Assembly (NCBI GenBank): GCA_003171255.1
Contig: PMYK01000042.1
Span: 1 to 51,580, forward strand
Direction of reading: 5' to 3'
Source of the DNA: Chloroflexota bacterium
GTDB lineage: Bacteria; Chloroflexota; Limnocylindria; Limnocylindrales; CSP1-4
Length of the DNA stretch: 51,580 nt
Shown here: positions 15,142 through 23,666 of the stretch, in pieces
Position numbering within the stretch: the first letter of the stretch is position 1
How the letters are laid out: each line of letters starts with the position of its first letter
The notes under the pieces: generated by a model
What the model was told of the DNA's origin: nothing
The model's input: the letters and a program-made list of their open reading frames with translations, nothing else
The model's database searches: none
Translations under genes and position numbers: made by a program

Positions 15142-16448
15142 CGCCGGCCCCTCCCATCGAGGCCCCAGACGGGGACGGTGACAGCCGGCGCGATGGCCGG
15201 GCCGCTCTCGGCCACGAGGCGGAGGAAGACGTCCTCCAGGCTGGGGCGGGCGCGCTCGTATCGGACCAGATTGACGCCGCTGGCCACGACGAGCGGCAGA
15301 ATTGCCGGGCCGGCCACCTTGGGGTCGGTCACGAAGACGCGGACGGTGTCGGGCGTGGTCTTGACCTCGCCGGCCCAGACCTGGCCGCGCATGGCGGCCG
15401 CCAGTCGGTCGATGGCGCCGGGCTGCTGGGGTTCGGGCTCGAGCTCGTAGATCGGCTGGGCGTATCGGTCGAGCAGCTCGTCGATCGGTCCTTCGACCAC
15501 CAGGTGGCCGTAGTTGAGGATGGCCACACGATCGCAGACCCGTTCTACGTCGTTGAGGATGTGGGTGCTCATGAAGACCGTGGCCGTGCCGCGCAGCTTC
15601 GAGATGATCTCCAGGACATCGCGCCGGCCTTCCGGATCGAGCGAGCTGACCGGCTCGTCGAGGAAAAGGACGCGTGGCTGGTTGATAAGCGCCTGGCCGA
15701 TGCCGAGGCGCTGGCGCATGCCGCCCGAGTAGCCGCCAATCCGTCGATGGCCCGCTTCGGTCAGGCCTACGATCTCGAGCACCTCGCCGACGCGCTGCCG
15801 CAGCGCCGCCCCGTGGAGACCGTGGAGCTGGCCGACCATGTTCAGTAGCTCGCGGCCACGCATCCAGCCGTAGAAGCGCGGGTCCTGGTCGAGGTAGCCG
15901 ATGTTGCGGGCAAGCTCGCCGCCGGTGCCGCCGATGCGGACGCCCGCCACAGTGCCGCTGCCCCCTGTGGCCGTGGCGAGTCCGGTGAGGAGCCGCAGGG
16001 TCGTGGTCTTGCCTGCGCCGTTTGGCCCGAGGAAGCCGAAGATCGTGCCGCTCGGGACGTTGAGGTTCAGATTGTCGAGCGCCACCACGCCGCCGCCGTA
16101 GCGCTTCGTGAGGCCGGTGGTCACAACCCCGGCGTCGGTTGCCTGGGCGAGCTTTGGCCACGTGGCGAGGATGCGGGCGATCGAGTCGGCAGGTGCGGCC
16201 GGGACGGTTCCGGTCTCGGCGCCGCGCGAGTCGTCGCGACCGACGAAGAAGTAGACCAGCGGGCCAAGCAGACTTACGAAGGCGATGATCAGGGCCCACA
16301 TGATTTTGCTGTCGCCTCGAACGCGCCGATCCTCCTGGAAGAGGTCGTACAGCGCGTACAGCATCAGCCCGAGCTCAATCACCACGAATGGGATCACGAC
16401 CAGGGCGATCGTCGCTGGATCGAGGGAGGGCTTGCTCGCGGTCGGCAT
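15138..16448 (-). CDS. ABC exporter ATPase with N-terminal PLDc_N membrane domain
   Basis: A 436-residue fusion. The first ~70 residues are a PLDc_N-type domain (the two-helix cardiolipin synthase N-terminal module): hydrophobic helix ATIALVVIPFVVIELGLMLY, a LFQEDRRVRGDSKIMWALI turn, and a second helix ending GPLVYFFVGRDD. After a linker comes a standard ABC-2 ATPase: Walker A GPNGAGKTTT (~residues 142-151), signature YSGGMRQRLGIGQA, Walker B RVLFLDEP, D-loop SSLDP and switch His in STHILND. The last ~110 residues form the usual accessory domain. Fusion to a membrane anchor is unusual because the ATPase normally docks only through its permease. The stop overlaps the permease start. Confidence 0.88.
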   Translation of the reverse strand: MPTASKPSLDPATIALVVIPFVVIELGLMLYALYDLFQEDRRVRGDSKIMWALIIAFVSLLGPLVYFFVGRDDSRGAETGTVPAAPADSIARILATWPKLAQATDAGVVTTGLTKRYGGGVVALDNLNLNVPSGTIFGFLGPNGAGKTTTLRLLTGLATATGGSGTVAGVRIGGTGGELARNIGYLDQDPRFYGWMRGRELLNMVGQLHGLHGAALRQRVGEVLEIVGLTEAGHRRIGGYSGGMRQRLGIGQALINQPRVLFLDEPVSSLDPEGRRDVLEIISKLRGTATVFMSTHILNDVERVCDRVAILNYGHLVVEGPIDELLDRYAQPIYELEPEPQQPGAIDRLAAAMRGQVWAGEVKTTPDTVRVFVTDPKVAGPAILPLVVASGVNLVRYERARPSLEDVFLRLVAESGPAIAPAVTVPVWGLDGRGRR

Positions 16449-16520
16449 TGCCTTCAGTTTCGCACGAGGACCAGGGTCCGTGCGGGCCGGTTATGCATCG
16501 CCGCGCCGTGGCGGCCGCTC

Positions 16521-16562
16521 CCCCTACGCGTCGAAGTCGCTCCCTACGCGCCGAAGTCGCGG
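16521..16562. repeat. 20-base tandem duplication at the Nudix gene 3' end
   Basis: CTCCCCCTACGCGTCGAAGTCG-type sequence is followed at once by CTCCCTACGCGCCGAAGTCG. The second copy contains the stop and last codons of the Nudix gene (minus strand) and the first lies just beyond, so the gene's end was duplicated outside the frame. Confidence 0.6.
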
Positions 16563-17143
16563 CGGATCGTCGCGGGTTCTGGCAACGGCAGGTCCGGGCG
16601 GACCCTGGCGATCCAGTCGCTCAGGGCCCGAACGCTCGTCTCGAAGGCGATCTCGGGCCACGGTATCGACTCCGGGGCGAAGGGTCGCGTCTCGAGCGAC
16701 TCACGCGTGACCGTGGGCGCTCCGCCGACTATTCGAGCCTCGAATGCGACCATGACCACTGCTGCCTGCAGGCGCGAATAGAGCCCGACGATGGCCCCGG
16801 GCTCGACCTTCAGCCCCGTCTCCTCGAGCGTCTCGCGGATGGCTGCGTCGCGGACCGTCTCGTCGATCTCGAGGAAGCCGCCCGGTTGGGCCCATAGCCC
16901 CAACCCCGGCTCGATGCCCCGCCGGATCAGCATCACCTCGCCCCGATCGGTGATCGGTAGGGTGGTCACGACCAGACGCGGATTGACGTAGCTGACCAGT
17001 CCGCAACTCGGACATGCGAGGCGGTCGCGTTCCTCATCTTCGACCGCTCCGAACGTCAGGCGGCTGCCGCAGCGCGAGCAGTACCGGACCATCGCCTCGA
17101 GCCAGTCAGGGACGCCGCCGGGGCCGAATCGGACGTCGCTCAT
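16544..17143 (-). CDS. Nudix hydrolase with N-terminal zinc ribbon
   Basis: A 199-residue protein. A zinc ribbon (CSRCGSRL...CPSCG, residues ~25-53) precedes a complete Nudix box, GGFLEIDETVRDAAIRET followed by LEETGL, the catalytic magnesium-binding helix that hydrolyses nucleoside diphosphate derivatives. The layout resembles NudC/ADP-ribose-pyrophosphatase-like proteins found in many bacteria and archaea. The ATG at 17143 is chosen over the longer frame because homologous sequence begins there and GGGGAG lies upstream; the longer frame would overlap purE. Probable role is clearing ADP-ribose, NADH or damaged nucleotides; exact substrate unknown. Confidence 0.87.
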   Translation of the reverse strand: MSDVRFGPGGVPDWLEAMVRYCSRCGSRLTFGAVEDEERDRLACPSCGLVSYVNPRLVVTTLPITDRGEVMLIRRGIEPGLGLWAQPGGFLEIDETVRDAAIRETLEETGLKVEPGAIVGLYSRLQAAVVMVAFEARIVGGAPTVTRESLETRPFAPESIPWPEIAFETSVRALSDWIARVRPDLPLPEPATIRRDFGA

Positions 17144-17162
17144 GCGGATGTTCTCCCCGCGG

Positions 17163-17675
17163 CTAGGGCGCCCGCCGGAGGTCGGCGTTCGTTTCGTCTT
17201 CCTCGATCGAACGTGTCTGGGCGTCGCGGTATGCCTGCAGCCGCCCCCGCAGCGCCGGGTCGGAGAGAGCCAGGATCTCGGCCGCGAGCAGGGCCGCATT
17301 CTCCGCGCCACCGACCGCGACGGTGGCCACGGGAATCCCCTTTGGCATCTGGACGATCGACAGCAGCGAATCCAGGCCGCCCGCCACCTGCGTCGGGATG
17401 GGAACGCCGATCACCGGGAGGATAGTCTTGGCGGCGACGACGCCCGGCAGATGGGCCGCCCCGCCCGCCGCGGCGATGAAGACGCGGATGCCGCGAGCCT
17501 CGGCTCCGCCAACGAAACGGAACAACAGGTCCGGCGCCCGATGAGCCGAGATGGCGTGCATCTCACACGGGACATCGAGCCGGCCGAGCAGCTCGACCGC
17601 CTTCTCCATGACCGGGAAGTCGGAGCGGCTGCCGCAGACGATCCCCACCCGCGCCGCTGTCTCGTGTTCGGCCAT
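17163..17675 (-). CDS. purE: N5-carboxyaminoimidazole ribonucleotide mutase
   Basis: A 170-residue PurE. It carries the nucleotide-binding loop GSRSDFPVM near the N-terminus, SAHRAPD with the catalytic His, and the IAAAGGAAHLPGVVAAKT and GVP segments that line the active site. PurE moves the carboxyl group from N5 to C4 of the imidazole in purine synthesis; when PurK is absent a class II PurE carboxylates AIR directly. PurK is not next to it, so the class cannot be judged from context. It lies between galT and the Nudix gene on the same strand, with only 19 bases before the Nudix start, so these two may share a transcript. Confidence 0.94.
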   Translation of the reverse strand: MAEHETAARVGIVCGSRSDFPVMEKAVELLGRLDVPCEMHAISAHRAPDLLFRFVGGAEARGIRVFIAAAGGAAHLPGVVAAKTILPVIGVPIPTQVAGGLDSLLSIVQMPKGIPVATVAVGGAENAALLAAEILALSDPALRGRLQAYRDAQTRSIEEDETNADLRRAP

Positions 17676-17767
17676 GCTCGTCCTCTGATACTGCTGGTTG
17701 CTGGATTATGGCGCCCCGGCCGTCGCTGGACCGCGTCGGGCGGCGGTCAGCCCGAGCGACCGGCATC

Positions 17768-18841
17768 TCATCGCTGAGTGGCGCCGTCGATGGCCGACCG
17801 CAGCAACTCTGCGGCGTCCTCCGCGGTCAGGTCGCGCTGCGGCTCGGAGAGCAGCTCGTAGCCGACCATGAACTTTCGGACCGTGGCCCGCAGCAGGGGC
17901 GGGTAGAAGTGGGCGTGGAGCTGCCAGCCCAGTCTGTCGACGCCGTCGAATGGCGCCTGGTGCCAGCCCATTGAGTACGGGAACGGCGCCGAGAACAACC
18001 CATCGTAGCCGCGGAGCAACCGCCCGAGGTTGTCCGCCAGCGAGTCGCGCGCTCGATCGTCCAGCTCCGACAACCTTGACACCGGCCGGCGCGGCACGAT
18101 CAGCGTCTCGAACGGCCAGGCCGCCCAGAAGGGCACGACGACCAGCCAGTCATCGTCGCTGCCGAGGTCACGCGGCCCACCTGCCTCCTGCCCGGCGTAG
18201 TCGAGGAGAAGTCGCCGCCCCGTGGCCTCGAAGTGGCGGCGCTGCGTAGCGTCCTCCTTCACCGCCTCGCGCGGCAGGGCATCGCCGGCCCAGATCTGGC
18301 CGTGCGGGTGAGGGCTCGACGCGCCCATCGCGGCGCCCCGATTCTCGAAAACCTGGACCCACTCGAAGCGCCTGCCGAGCGCCTCCGATTCGGCCGCCCA
18401 GGCGTCCACGATCATCCGGATCTGGGCCGCGTCCATCTGCGACAAACTCAGGTCGTGGCGAGGCGAGAAGCAGATCACCTCGCACGTGCCGCGCTCGGCC
18501 CTGGCTCGCAGCAGGCCGTCCTCGAACGACGCCACCGGCGTGTCCGGTTGCAGTGCCGCGAAGTCGTTGGTGAACACGAACGTGGACGCGTAGTGCGGAT
18601 TCTGCTCGCCACTGGCCCGGACGTTGCCGGGGCACAGGTAGCAGGCGGGGACGTACGTGGGTTCGTCGCGGAGCGGCGCGGCCTCTTCTTGGCCGCGCCA
18701 GGGTCGGGCCGTCCGCTCGGCCGAGACCAACAGCCACTCGTCGGTCAGGGCGTTGTGGCGGCGCTGCGGCCCCGATGGCAGCTCGGCCGCGATGCGGTTC
18801 GCCGGGGTCTCGTTCACGGTTGCACCATAGCCGATGGCCAC
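17768..18841 (-). CDS. galT: Galactose-1-phosphate uridylyltransferase
   Basis: A 357-residue GalT, which swaps UMP between UDP-glucose and galactose 1-phosphate in the Leloir pathway. The active-site triad HPHGQIW (His178-Pro-His180) is intact, and the metal-site CxxC (CYLCPGN, ~residue 67) is present with the NPHYASTFVFTNDF segment after it. The second half holds the LIVPRRPVSRLSEL and HAHFYPPLLR motifs. The start is uncertain: ATG at 18841 gives a slightly long N-terminus, and an in-frame GTG eight codons in (MNETPANR...) is an alternative; neither has a strong binding site. No galK or galE neighbours. Confidence 0.92.
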   Translation of the reverse strand: MAIGYGATVNETPANRIAAELPSGPQRRHNALTDEWLLVSAERTARPWRGQEEAAPLRDEPTYVPACYLCPGNVRASGEQNPHYASTFVFTNDFAALQPDTPVASFEDGLLRARAERGTCEVICFSPRHDLSLSQMDAAQIRMIVDAWAAESEALGRRFEWVQVFENRGAAMGASSPHPHGQIWAGDALPREAVKEDATQRRHFEATGRRLLLDYAGQEAGGPRDLGSDDDWLVVVPFWAAWPFETLIVPRRPVSRLSELDDRARDSLADNLGRLLRGYDGLFSAPFPYSMGWHQAPFDGVDRLGWQLHAHFYPPLLRATVRKFMVGYELLSEPQRDLTAEDAAELLRSAIDGATQR

Positions 18842-18987
18842 GACCCCGGCTCACCGGCGGCGGACGCGGGATCCTGCCTCGGAACATGGCCCGCGACGCG
18901 GTCAACAAGCTGCTCGCCCAACTCAGCCAGCCGCCGATCGGCTAGTCAGCCGCGGTCGGGGCTGCCGCTGGGAGTTACCATCCGGGC

Positions 18988-20040
18988 ATGAACGGCAACG
19001 CCAGCCGGACCCCGATCCTGGTCGACTGCGACACGGGCATCGACGACAGCCTGGCGCTGCTGTACGCACTCGCCTCGCCGGAATGCGAGCTGGTTGCGGT
19101 CACCTGCACGGCGGGCAACGTCGACGCGCGTCAGGTAGCCGAGAACACACGCGCTCTGTTGGAGCTGGCGGGCCGCCCTAACGTTGAGGTGGCGATTGGC
19201 CGCGAAACCCCGCTGGCGCGGGCACTTGTGACGACTCCGGAGACGCACGGGCCGCGCGGCATCGGGCACGCTGAGCTGCCGCCGGCAACGATGCCGCTCT
19301 CGCCGCGCTATGGCCCGGACCTGATCGTCGAGGAGGCTCGCCGCCGCCCCGGCGAGTTGACGCTCGTCACGCTCGCGCCACTTACGAACGTGGCTCTCGC
19401 CGTCCTGCGCGAGCCCGAGCTACCACGCCTTCTGCGCCGGCTGGTGATCATGGGCGGCAGCTACCGATCGGCCGGCAACACCGCGCCCACGACCGAGTGG
19501 AACGTCAGCGTCGATCCCGAGTCGGCGAAGATCGTCTTCGAGGCGTTCGGGCCGGGCTCGGCCGAAAGGTCGGCCGCCGCCGCTGGACCGGCTGAGCCGG
19601 CTCGGCCCATCGCTCTCGGCCTCGACGTCACCGAGAAGGCCAGGATGCTGCCCGAGCATTTGGCTGCGCTGGCGGCACGGGCCGGTTGCGCGCCCGACGG
19701 GAGACGCCCCGATGGCACGGTCAACCCGATCGTTCGGTACCTCGCCGACGCCCTGCGCTTCTACATGGAGTTCCACAGCCGCCACGACGGCTTCTACGGC
19801 GCCTTCATCCACGATCCGCTGGCGCTCGCGGCGGCGCTGGATCCGACCCTGGTGCGCACGGAGGCCGTCACCGTGGACATCGAACTCGGCGGGCGGCTCA
19901 CCACCGGTGAGACCGTGACCGACTGGCGGCGCGTCTGGGGCAGGGCTCCGAACGTGGACGTGGCGGTTGAGGCGGACTCGGCCCGTTTCATGGCCCAGTT
20001 CATCGAGCGGGTTGGGGACCTGGCAGCGGCGCCGAGGTAG
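18988..20040 (+). CDS. Nucleoside hydrolase (IUNH family)
   Basis: A 350-residue inosine-uridine-preferring nucleoside hydrolase. The calcium site DCDTGIDD is at residues ~13-20, followed by LTLVTLAPLTNVALAV, the MGGSY loop and TEWNVSVDPES region around the substrate, and the C-terminal HDPLALAAAL with a late metal/base-contacting His. The enzyme splits the N-glycosidic bond of purine or pyrimidine nucleosides into base and ribose. There is an extra ~30-residue Ala/Gly-rich insertion near 185-215. It sits upstream of an entire ECF transporter, which suggests the two handle the same nucleoside or a modified nucleoside. Substrate specificity is not readable. Confidence 0.92.
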   Translation: MNGNASRTPILVDCDTGIDDSLALLYALASPECELVAVTCTAGNVDARQVAENTRALLELAGRPNVEVAIGRETPLARALVTTPETHGPRGIGHAELPPATMPLSPRYGPDLIVEEARRRPGELTLVTLAPLTNVALAVLREPELPRLLRRLVIMGGSYRSAGNTAPTTEWNVSVDPESAKIVFEAFGPGSAERSAAAAGPAEPARPIALGLDVTEKARMLPEHLAALAARAGCAPDGRRPDGTVNPIVRYLADALRFYMEFHSRHDGFYGAFIHDPLALAAALDPTLVRTEAVTVDIELGGRLTTGETVTDWRRVWGRAPNVDVAVEADSARFMAQFIERVGDLAAAPR

Positions 20041-20171
20041 GGCGCGGGCCACGGCGCTTTTGGGTCGCATCTCGCCGGGGCTGGCGGGTGTCCGCCGGAC
20101 CTGCCAAGCTGTGGCCGCGCGGCACCCGTTCATCCGACCTGGCCGCGTTCCGCACGAGGAGAGCAGGAGAG
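20041..20171. other. Spacer between nucleoside hydrolase and ECF genes
   Basis: 131 bases with no gene. AGGAGAG at 20164-20170 is the ribosome binding site for the next ATG. No recognisable riboswitch or promoter was found by eye. Confidence 0.4.
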
Positions 20172-21095
20172 ATGGATCTGCTGAAGCGCTGGGTATCTCG
20201 CCAGTTCTCGACCCGCGTCATCGTCCTGATGCCGGTCGCTATCGCGATCAACATCGTCCTCGGGGCCACGGTTCAGCAGGGGCTCAAGCTCCCGATCTAC
20301 CTTGACTCGATCGGAACGATCCTGGTCGGCGTGCTCGCCGGCCCGCTCGCCGGCGCCCTGACCGGCATCCTCAGCAACCTGATCTGGGGATACCTCCTGC
20401 CGTCGCCCATCGGCTCCACGACCACCGGTCCATTTGCCATCACCGCCGGCGTCATCGGCCTGCTTGCAGGCCTGTGGGGCCAGCTTGGACTCTTCCGGCC
20501 ACGCCGCGGCCGGGTTGCAAGCATCGCGGGGGCGGTCATTGCCGTCGTCCTCGTCGGAGCCCTGGCCCTCTACACGTACGCACGGGCCTACGCCAGCACG
20601 GATGCCTTCAATAACAACGTATTCGGCAACTCGTCGATCACGATCGACCAATCGAGGGCCTTCTTCCTCGTCGTGATGGTTGTCTACGTCGCCCTCGTGG
20701 CGTCGGCGCTCTTCCTGCGTCGCGACGTTGGCGCGGTGTACGCGATCGGCGCCGGGCTCGTGACGGGGATCGTGGCCGCGATAGTGTCGGCCCCGATTAA
20801 CGCGGTTGTCTTCACGGGAGTTACGGGCGGCGGAACCGACGCGATCGTGGCGGCCTTCCGGGCCGGCGGCGATTCGCTGTACTCGTCAACGCTCAAGCAG
20901 GGTCTCCTGTCCGACCCGATGGACAAGATGATCACCTCGTTTGTGGTCTTCTTCATCGTGGGCAGCCTGTCGCGGCGGTTCGTCTCCCGCTTCCCGAACG
21001 GCGACAGGGCGGTCGGGGACGCGCCCGACGACGCGCCCGAATCGGCGCCCGAATCGGCGCCCGAGGCTTCGCCCCAGCCCGCCGCGAACGACTGA
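20172..21095 (+). CDS. ECF transporter substrate-binding (S) component
   Basis: A 307-residue integral membrane protein with about six or more helices and a hydrophilic tail rich in Ala/Pro/Asp (repeated PESAPE). Helix 1 region VLMPVAIAINIVLGATV and the LPIYLDSIGTILVGVLAGPLAGALTGILSNLIWG stretch match the Alanine-motif interface and first helices of S components of energy-coupling-factor importers. The start ATG has AGGAGAG just before it. T and two A components follow, so this is a complete group I ECF importer. The ligand is unknown; a purine, nucleoside or nucleobase-like vitamin is the best guess because of the nucleoside hydrolase in front. Confidence 0.85.
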   Translation: MDLLKRWVSRQFSTRVIVLMPVAIAINIVLGATVQQGLKLPIYLDSIGTILVGVLAGPLAGALTGILSNLIWGYLLPSPIGSTTTGPFAITAGVIGLLAGLWGQLGLFRPRRGRVASIAGAVIAVVLVGALALYTYARAYASTDAFNNNVFGNSSITIDQSRAFFLVVMVVYVALVASALFLRRDVGAVYAIGAGLVTGIVAAIVSAPINAVVFTGVTGGGTDAIVAAFRAGGDSLYSSTLKQGLLSDPMDKMITSFVVFFIVGSLSRRFVSRFPNGDRAVGDAPDDAPESAPESAPEASPQPAAND

Positions 21096-21106
21096 CCCGT
21101 AGCCCC

Positions 21107-21913
21107 TTGACCGTCGTCCCAGCCGCTGCCGAACCCGGCCTGCCCGATTACGTCGCCCGCCAGCCGAGTGGCTTCTACCGGTCGATCAACCCCGGCACCA
21201 AGCTGGCTGTGGCCGCCCTCGAAGTCGTGGCCGCGTTTGTGGTGCCGGGCTGGGTCGGCCCGCTGCTCGTTCTGGCGGTCGTCCTGGCCACGGCCGCCGC
21301 GGCGCGACGGCTGCGTGGGCTCGGGACGATCGCCCTGGCGACCACGCCGATCGTCGGTTCGATCCTGCTCATCAACCTGTTCCTGCTACCCGGCGCGAGC
21401 GATCCGATCGCACGGCTGGGTCCGCTGGCGCCGACCTGGAGCGGGCTGTGGTTCGGTCTGCAGACGGTGGCGCGCCTGATGGCCTTCTCGCTCGCGATCG
21501 GCCTGGTGTACCTGACCACGGCCGTCGACGATCTGCTGTCCGATCTGGCGCGAAGGGGTCTCGGTCGACGGGCCATCTTCGTGGTGGGCGCGGCGGTCCA
21601 GATGGTGCCGGCGACGATCGAACGCGCGGGCGAGATCGTCGAGGCCCAGCGTTCGCGCGGCATGGACACCGAGGGTCGGATCTGGCGGCGGGCCCGCGGC
21701 GTCCTGCCGTTGGCGGGGCCGGTCGTCTTCGGGGCCCTCACCGAGGTCGAAGAGCGGACGATGGCCCTGGAGGCGCGAGCCTTTTCGGCCCCGGGCCGTC
21801 AGACGCTCCTGCGCGTTCCGGCCGACCGCGCGGCCCATCGAGCTATCCGCTGGGCGGCGGTCTTCGCGCTCGTCGCGATCGTCGTTCTGCGGGCAACGGG
21901 GCGGTTGGGCTGA
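21107..21913 (+). CDS. ecfT: ECF transporter transmembrane (T) component
   Basis: A 268-residue membrane protein, the scaffold of an energy-coupling-factor importer that couples the ATPases to the S component. It has five or six helices and a cytoplasmic coupling segment with EAQRSRGMDTEG (~residue 181), the first of the two Ala-Arg-Gly-type motifs of EcfT; the second is probably EARAFSAPGR (~residue 222). The start appears to be TTG at 21107, only 12 bases after the S-gene stop, because no ATG or GTG lies before the conserved region; this start is uncertain. Downstream the ATPase follows without a gap. Confidence 0.88.
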   Translation: MTVVPAAAEPGLPDYVARQPSGFYRSINPGTKLAVAALEVVAAFVVPGWVGPLLVLAVVLATAAAARRLRGLGTIALATTPIVGSILLINLFLLPGASDPIARLGPLAPTWSGLWFGLQTVARLMAFSLAIGLVYLTTAVDDLLSDLARRGLGRRAIFVVGAAVQMVPATIERAGEIVEAQRSRGMDTEGRIWRRARGVLPLAGPVVFGALTEVEERTMALEARAFSAPGRQTLLRVPADRAAHRAIRWAAVFALVAIVVLRATGRLG

Positions 21914-21915
21914 GC

Positions 21916-22731
21916 GTGGCGATCGAACTTTCGGGCGTTCGATATCGATACGCCGGCGCGTCGGCTCCGGCCCTTGCCGCGATCGATCTGCGACTCGAGC
22001 CGGGTCGGGTGGTCGGCGTGGCGGGGGCCAACGAGTCGGGCAAGTCGACGCTCTGCCTGGTTGCCGCCGGCCTCGCGCCGGGTGTGATCGGTGGGCGGCT
22101 CGACGGGTCGGTCCGGATCGACGGTCTGGAGACCAGGGCGATGCGACCCCATGAGCTGGCCCAGCACTGCGGGCTGCTCTTCCAGAACGCGGCCACGCAG
22201 CTCTCCAACACCACGGCCACCGTCTTCGAGGAGGTCGCCTTCGGCCCGTGCAACCTGGGGCTGCCGGTCGCGGAGGTGGTGGAGCGGGTCTGGTGGGCGC
22301 TGCGCGCGGTGGGCGTGGGTGATCTGGCGCCGCGCGATCCGGCCCGTCTCTCCGGCGGGCAGGGACAGCTGGTGGCGCTGGCCTCGGTCCTGGCGCTGCG
22401 GCCCAGGTATCTCGTTCTCGACGAGCCCACGAGCGAGCTCGATCCGGCCGGTACGCGGCTCGTGGCCGAGGCGCTGGCCCGGATCGCCCGCGAGACCGGC
22501 GTCGGAATCCTGCTGGTCGAGCACAAGACAGACGTGCTGGCGCAGATCGCCGACGAGGTCGTCGTCTTGGATCGCGGGACCGTTGGGCTCTGGGGCCCTG
22601 CGGCCGCGGGCCTCGCCGATCCCCGGCTGGTCGAGCTGGGAGTCGAGCCGCCCGCGGCGGTGCGGCTGGAGCGCGCCGTCCGGGCGTCCGGGCTCGAATG
22701 GTCGGCCGCTCTGGCGGAGGCGATCGAATGA
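21916..22731 (+). CDS. ecfA1: ECF transporter ATPase (first A subunit)
   Basis: A 271-residue ATPase with all motifs intact: Walker A GANESGKST (~residues 36-44), Q-loop LLFQNAATQLSNTTATVFEEV, signature LSGGQGQLVALAS, Walker B RYLVLDEP, D-loop SELDP and switch His in LLVEHKTDV. The FQN(x)nQ(x) form of the Q-loop region is characteristic of ECF ATPases. The start is GTG at 21916, two bases after the T gene stop; it is preferred because the Asp/Glu-strand IELSGVRYRYAG is the family's true N-terminus. The stop overlaps the second ATPase start (ATGA). Confidence 0.9.
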   Translation: MAIELSGVRYRYAGASAPALAAIDLRLEPGRVVGVAGANESGKSTLCLVAAGLAPGVIGGRLDGSVRIDGLETRAMRPHELAQHCGLLFQNAATQLSNTTATVFEEVAFGPCNLGLPVAEVVERVWWALRAVGVGDLAPRDPARLSGGQGQLVALASVLALRPRYLVLDEPTSELDPAGTRLVAEALARIARETGVGILLVEHKTDVLAQIADEVVVLDRGTVGLWGPAAAGLADPRLVELGVEPPAAVRLERAVRASGLEWSAALAEAIE

Positions 22732-23597
22732 CCGCCGGCTCGGCTGCCGGGTCGACTGCTTCCGTGCCCTCGATCGAATTCGAGGCCGTCTCGTTCGCAT
22801 ACCCCGACGGCACCCGCGCGCTGAGTGACGTCGCCCTACGGATCGGGTCCGGCGAGTCGATCGCGATCGTCGGCCAGAACGGCTCGGGCAAGTCGACCCT
22901 GGTACGACACCTCAACGGCCTGCTTCGGCCCACGTCGGGGAGAGTCTTGCTGGACGGTCGAGACGTCCGGCCGATGCACGTCGCAAGGCTGGCCGGTCTG
23001 GTCGGGCTGGCGTTCCAGAACCCCGATCGGCAGCTCTTCGCCGGGCGCGTCTCGACCGAGGTGGCCTTCGGACCGCGCAATCTCGGGGTTCGCGGGCAGG
23101 AGCTGGAGGAACGGGTGCGGGCCGCGCTCGAGGAGGTGGGTCTCGCAGCGGAGGCCGCGACCAACCCGTACGACCTGGGCTACTCGCGCCGGAAGCTGCT
23201 GGCGCTGGCGTCGGTCGTGGCGATGCGGACGCCGATCCTGGTTCTCGACGAGCCGACGACGGGCCAGGATGCGCGGGGCGTGGCCCGGGTGCGGGCCGTC
23301 GTGGCTGCCGCGACGGAAGAGGGGCGAACGGTCATCGCGATCAGCCACGACATGGCGTTCGTGGCTGAGTGTTTCCGGCGGGTGGTCGTCATGCGCGTCG
23401 GGCGAGTGATCCTGGATGGAAGGCCGGAGGCGGTGTTCGGCGAAGCGGCATGGCCGGAGCTTCGCGCTACGTACCTGGAGCCGCCGCTTGCGGCGGTTGC
23501 CGGGGCGCGCCTCGGCCTGGGCGCCACGCCGACCGCCTCATCTTTCGTGGCGGCACTATCAGGGCGGGCGTGGGCCCGAAGGGGAAGCCACACGTAA
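22728..23597 (+). CDS. ecfA2: ECF transporter ATPase (second A subunit, non-standard signature)
   Basis: A 289-residue ATPase starting with a four-base overlap with its partner. Walker A GQNGSGKST, Q-loop FQNPDRQLFAGRVSTEVAFG, Walker B PILVLDEPT, D-loop GQD and switch His in AISHDMAF are all present. The signature is not LSGGQ but DLGYSRRKLLALAS (~residues 146-159). Pairing one standard and one altered signature makes the two composite ATP sites unequal. The C-terminal ~70 residues are Ala-rich. It completes a four-gene ECF importer. Confidence 0.9.
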   Translation: MTAGSAAGSTASVPSIEFEAVSFAYPDGTRALSDVALRIGSGESIAIVGQNGSGKSTLVRHLNGLLRPTSGRVLLDGRDVRPMHVARLAGLVGLAFQNPDRQLFAGRVSTEVAFGPRNLGVRGQELEERVRAALEEVGLAAEAATNPYDLGYSRRKLLALASVVAMRTPILVLDEPTTGQDARGVARVRAVVAAATEEGRTVIAISHDMAFVAECFRRVVVMRVGRVILDGRPEAVFGEAAWPELRATYLEPPLAAVAGARLGLGATPTASSFVAALSGRAWARRGSHT

Positions 23598-23666
23598 GCG
23601 GGCGTCCGTGTCGGCTGCGCGCGGCTGCCTCCAACGATCGGCCGTGGAACGGGTAGCCTACGGACG

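Noticed and set aside
18886-18945. A 19-residue frame MARDAVNKLLAQLSQPPIG upstream of the nucleoside hydrolase
   Set aside because: It looks like a coding tail, but there is no upstream part, no binding site and no homologue I recognise.
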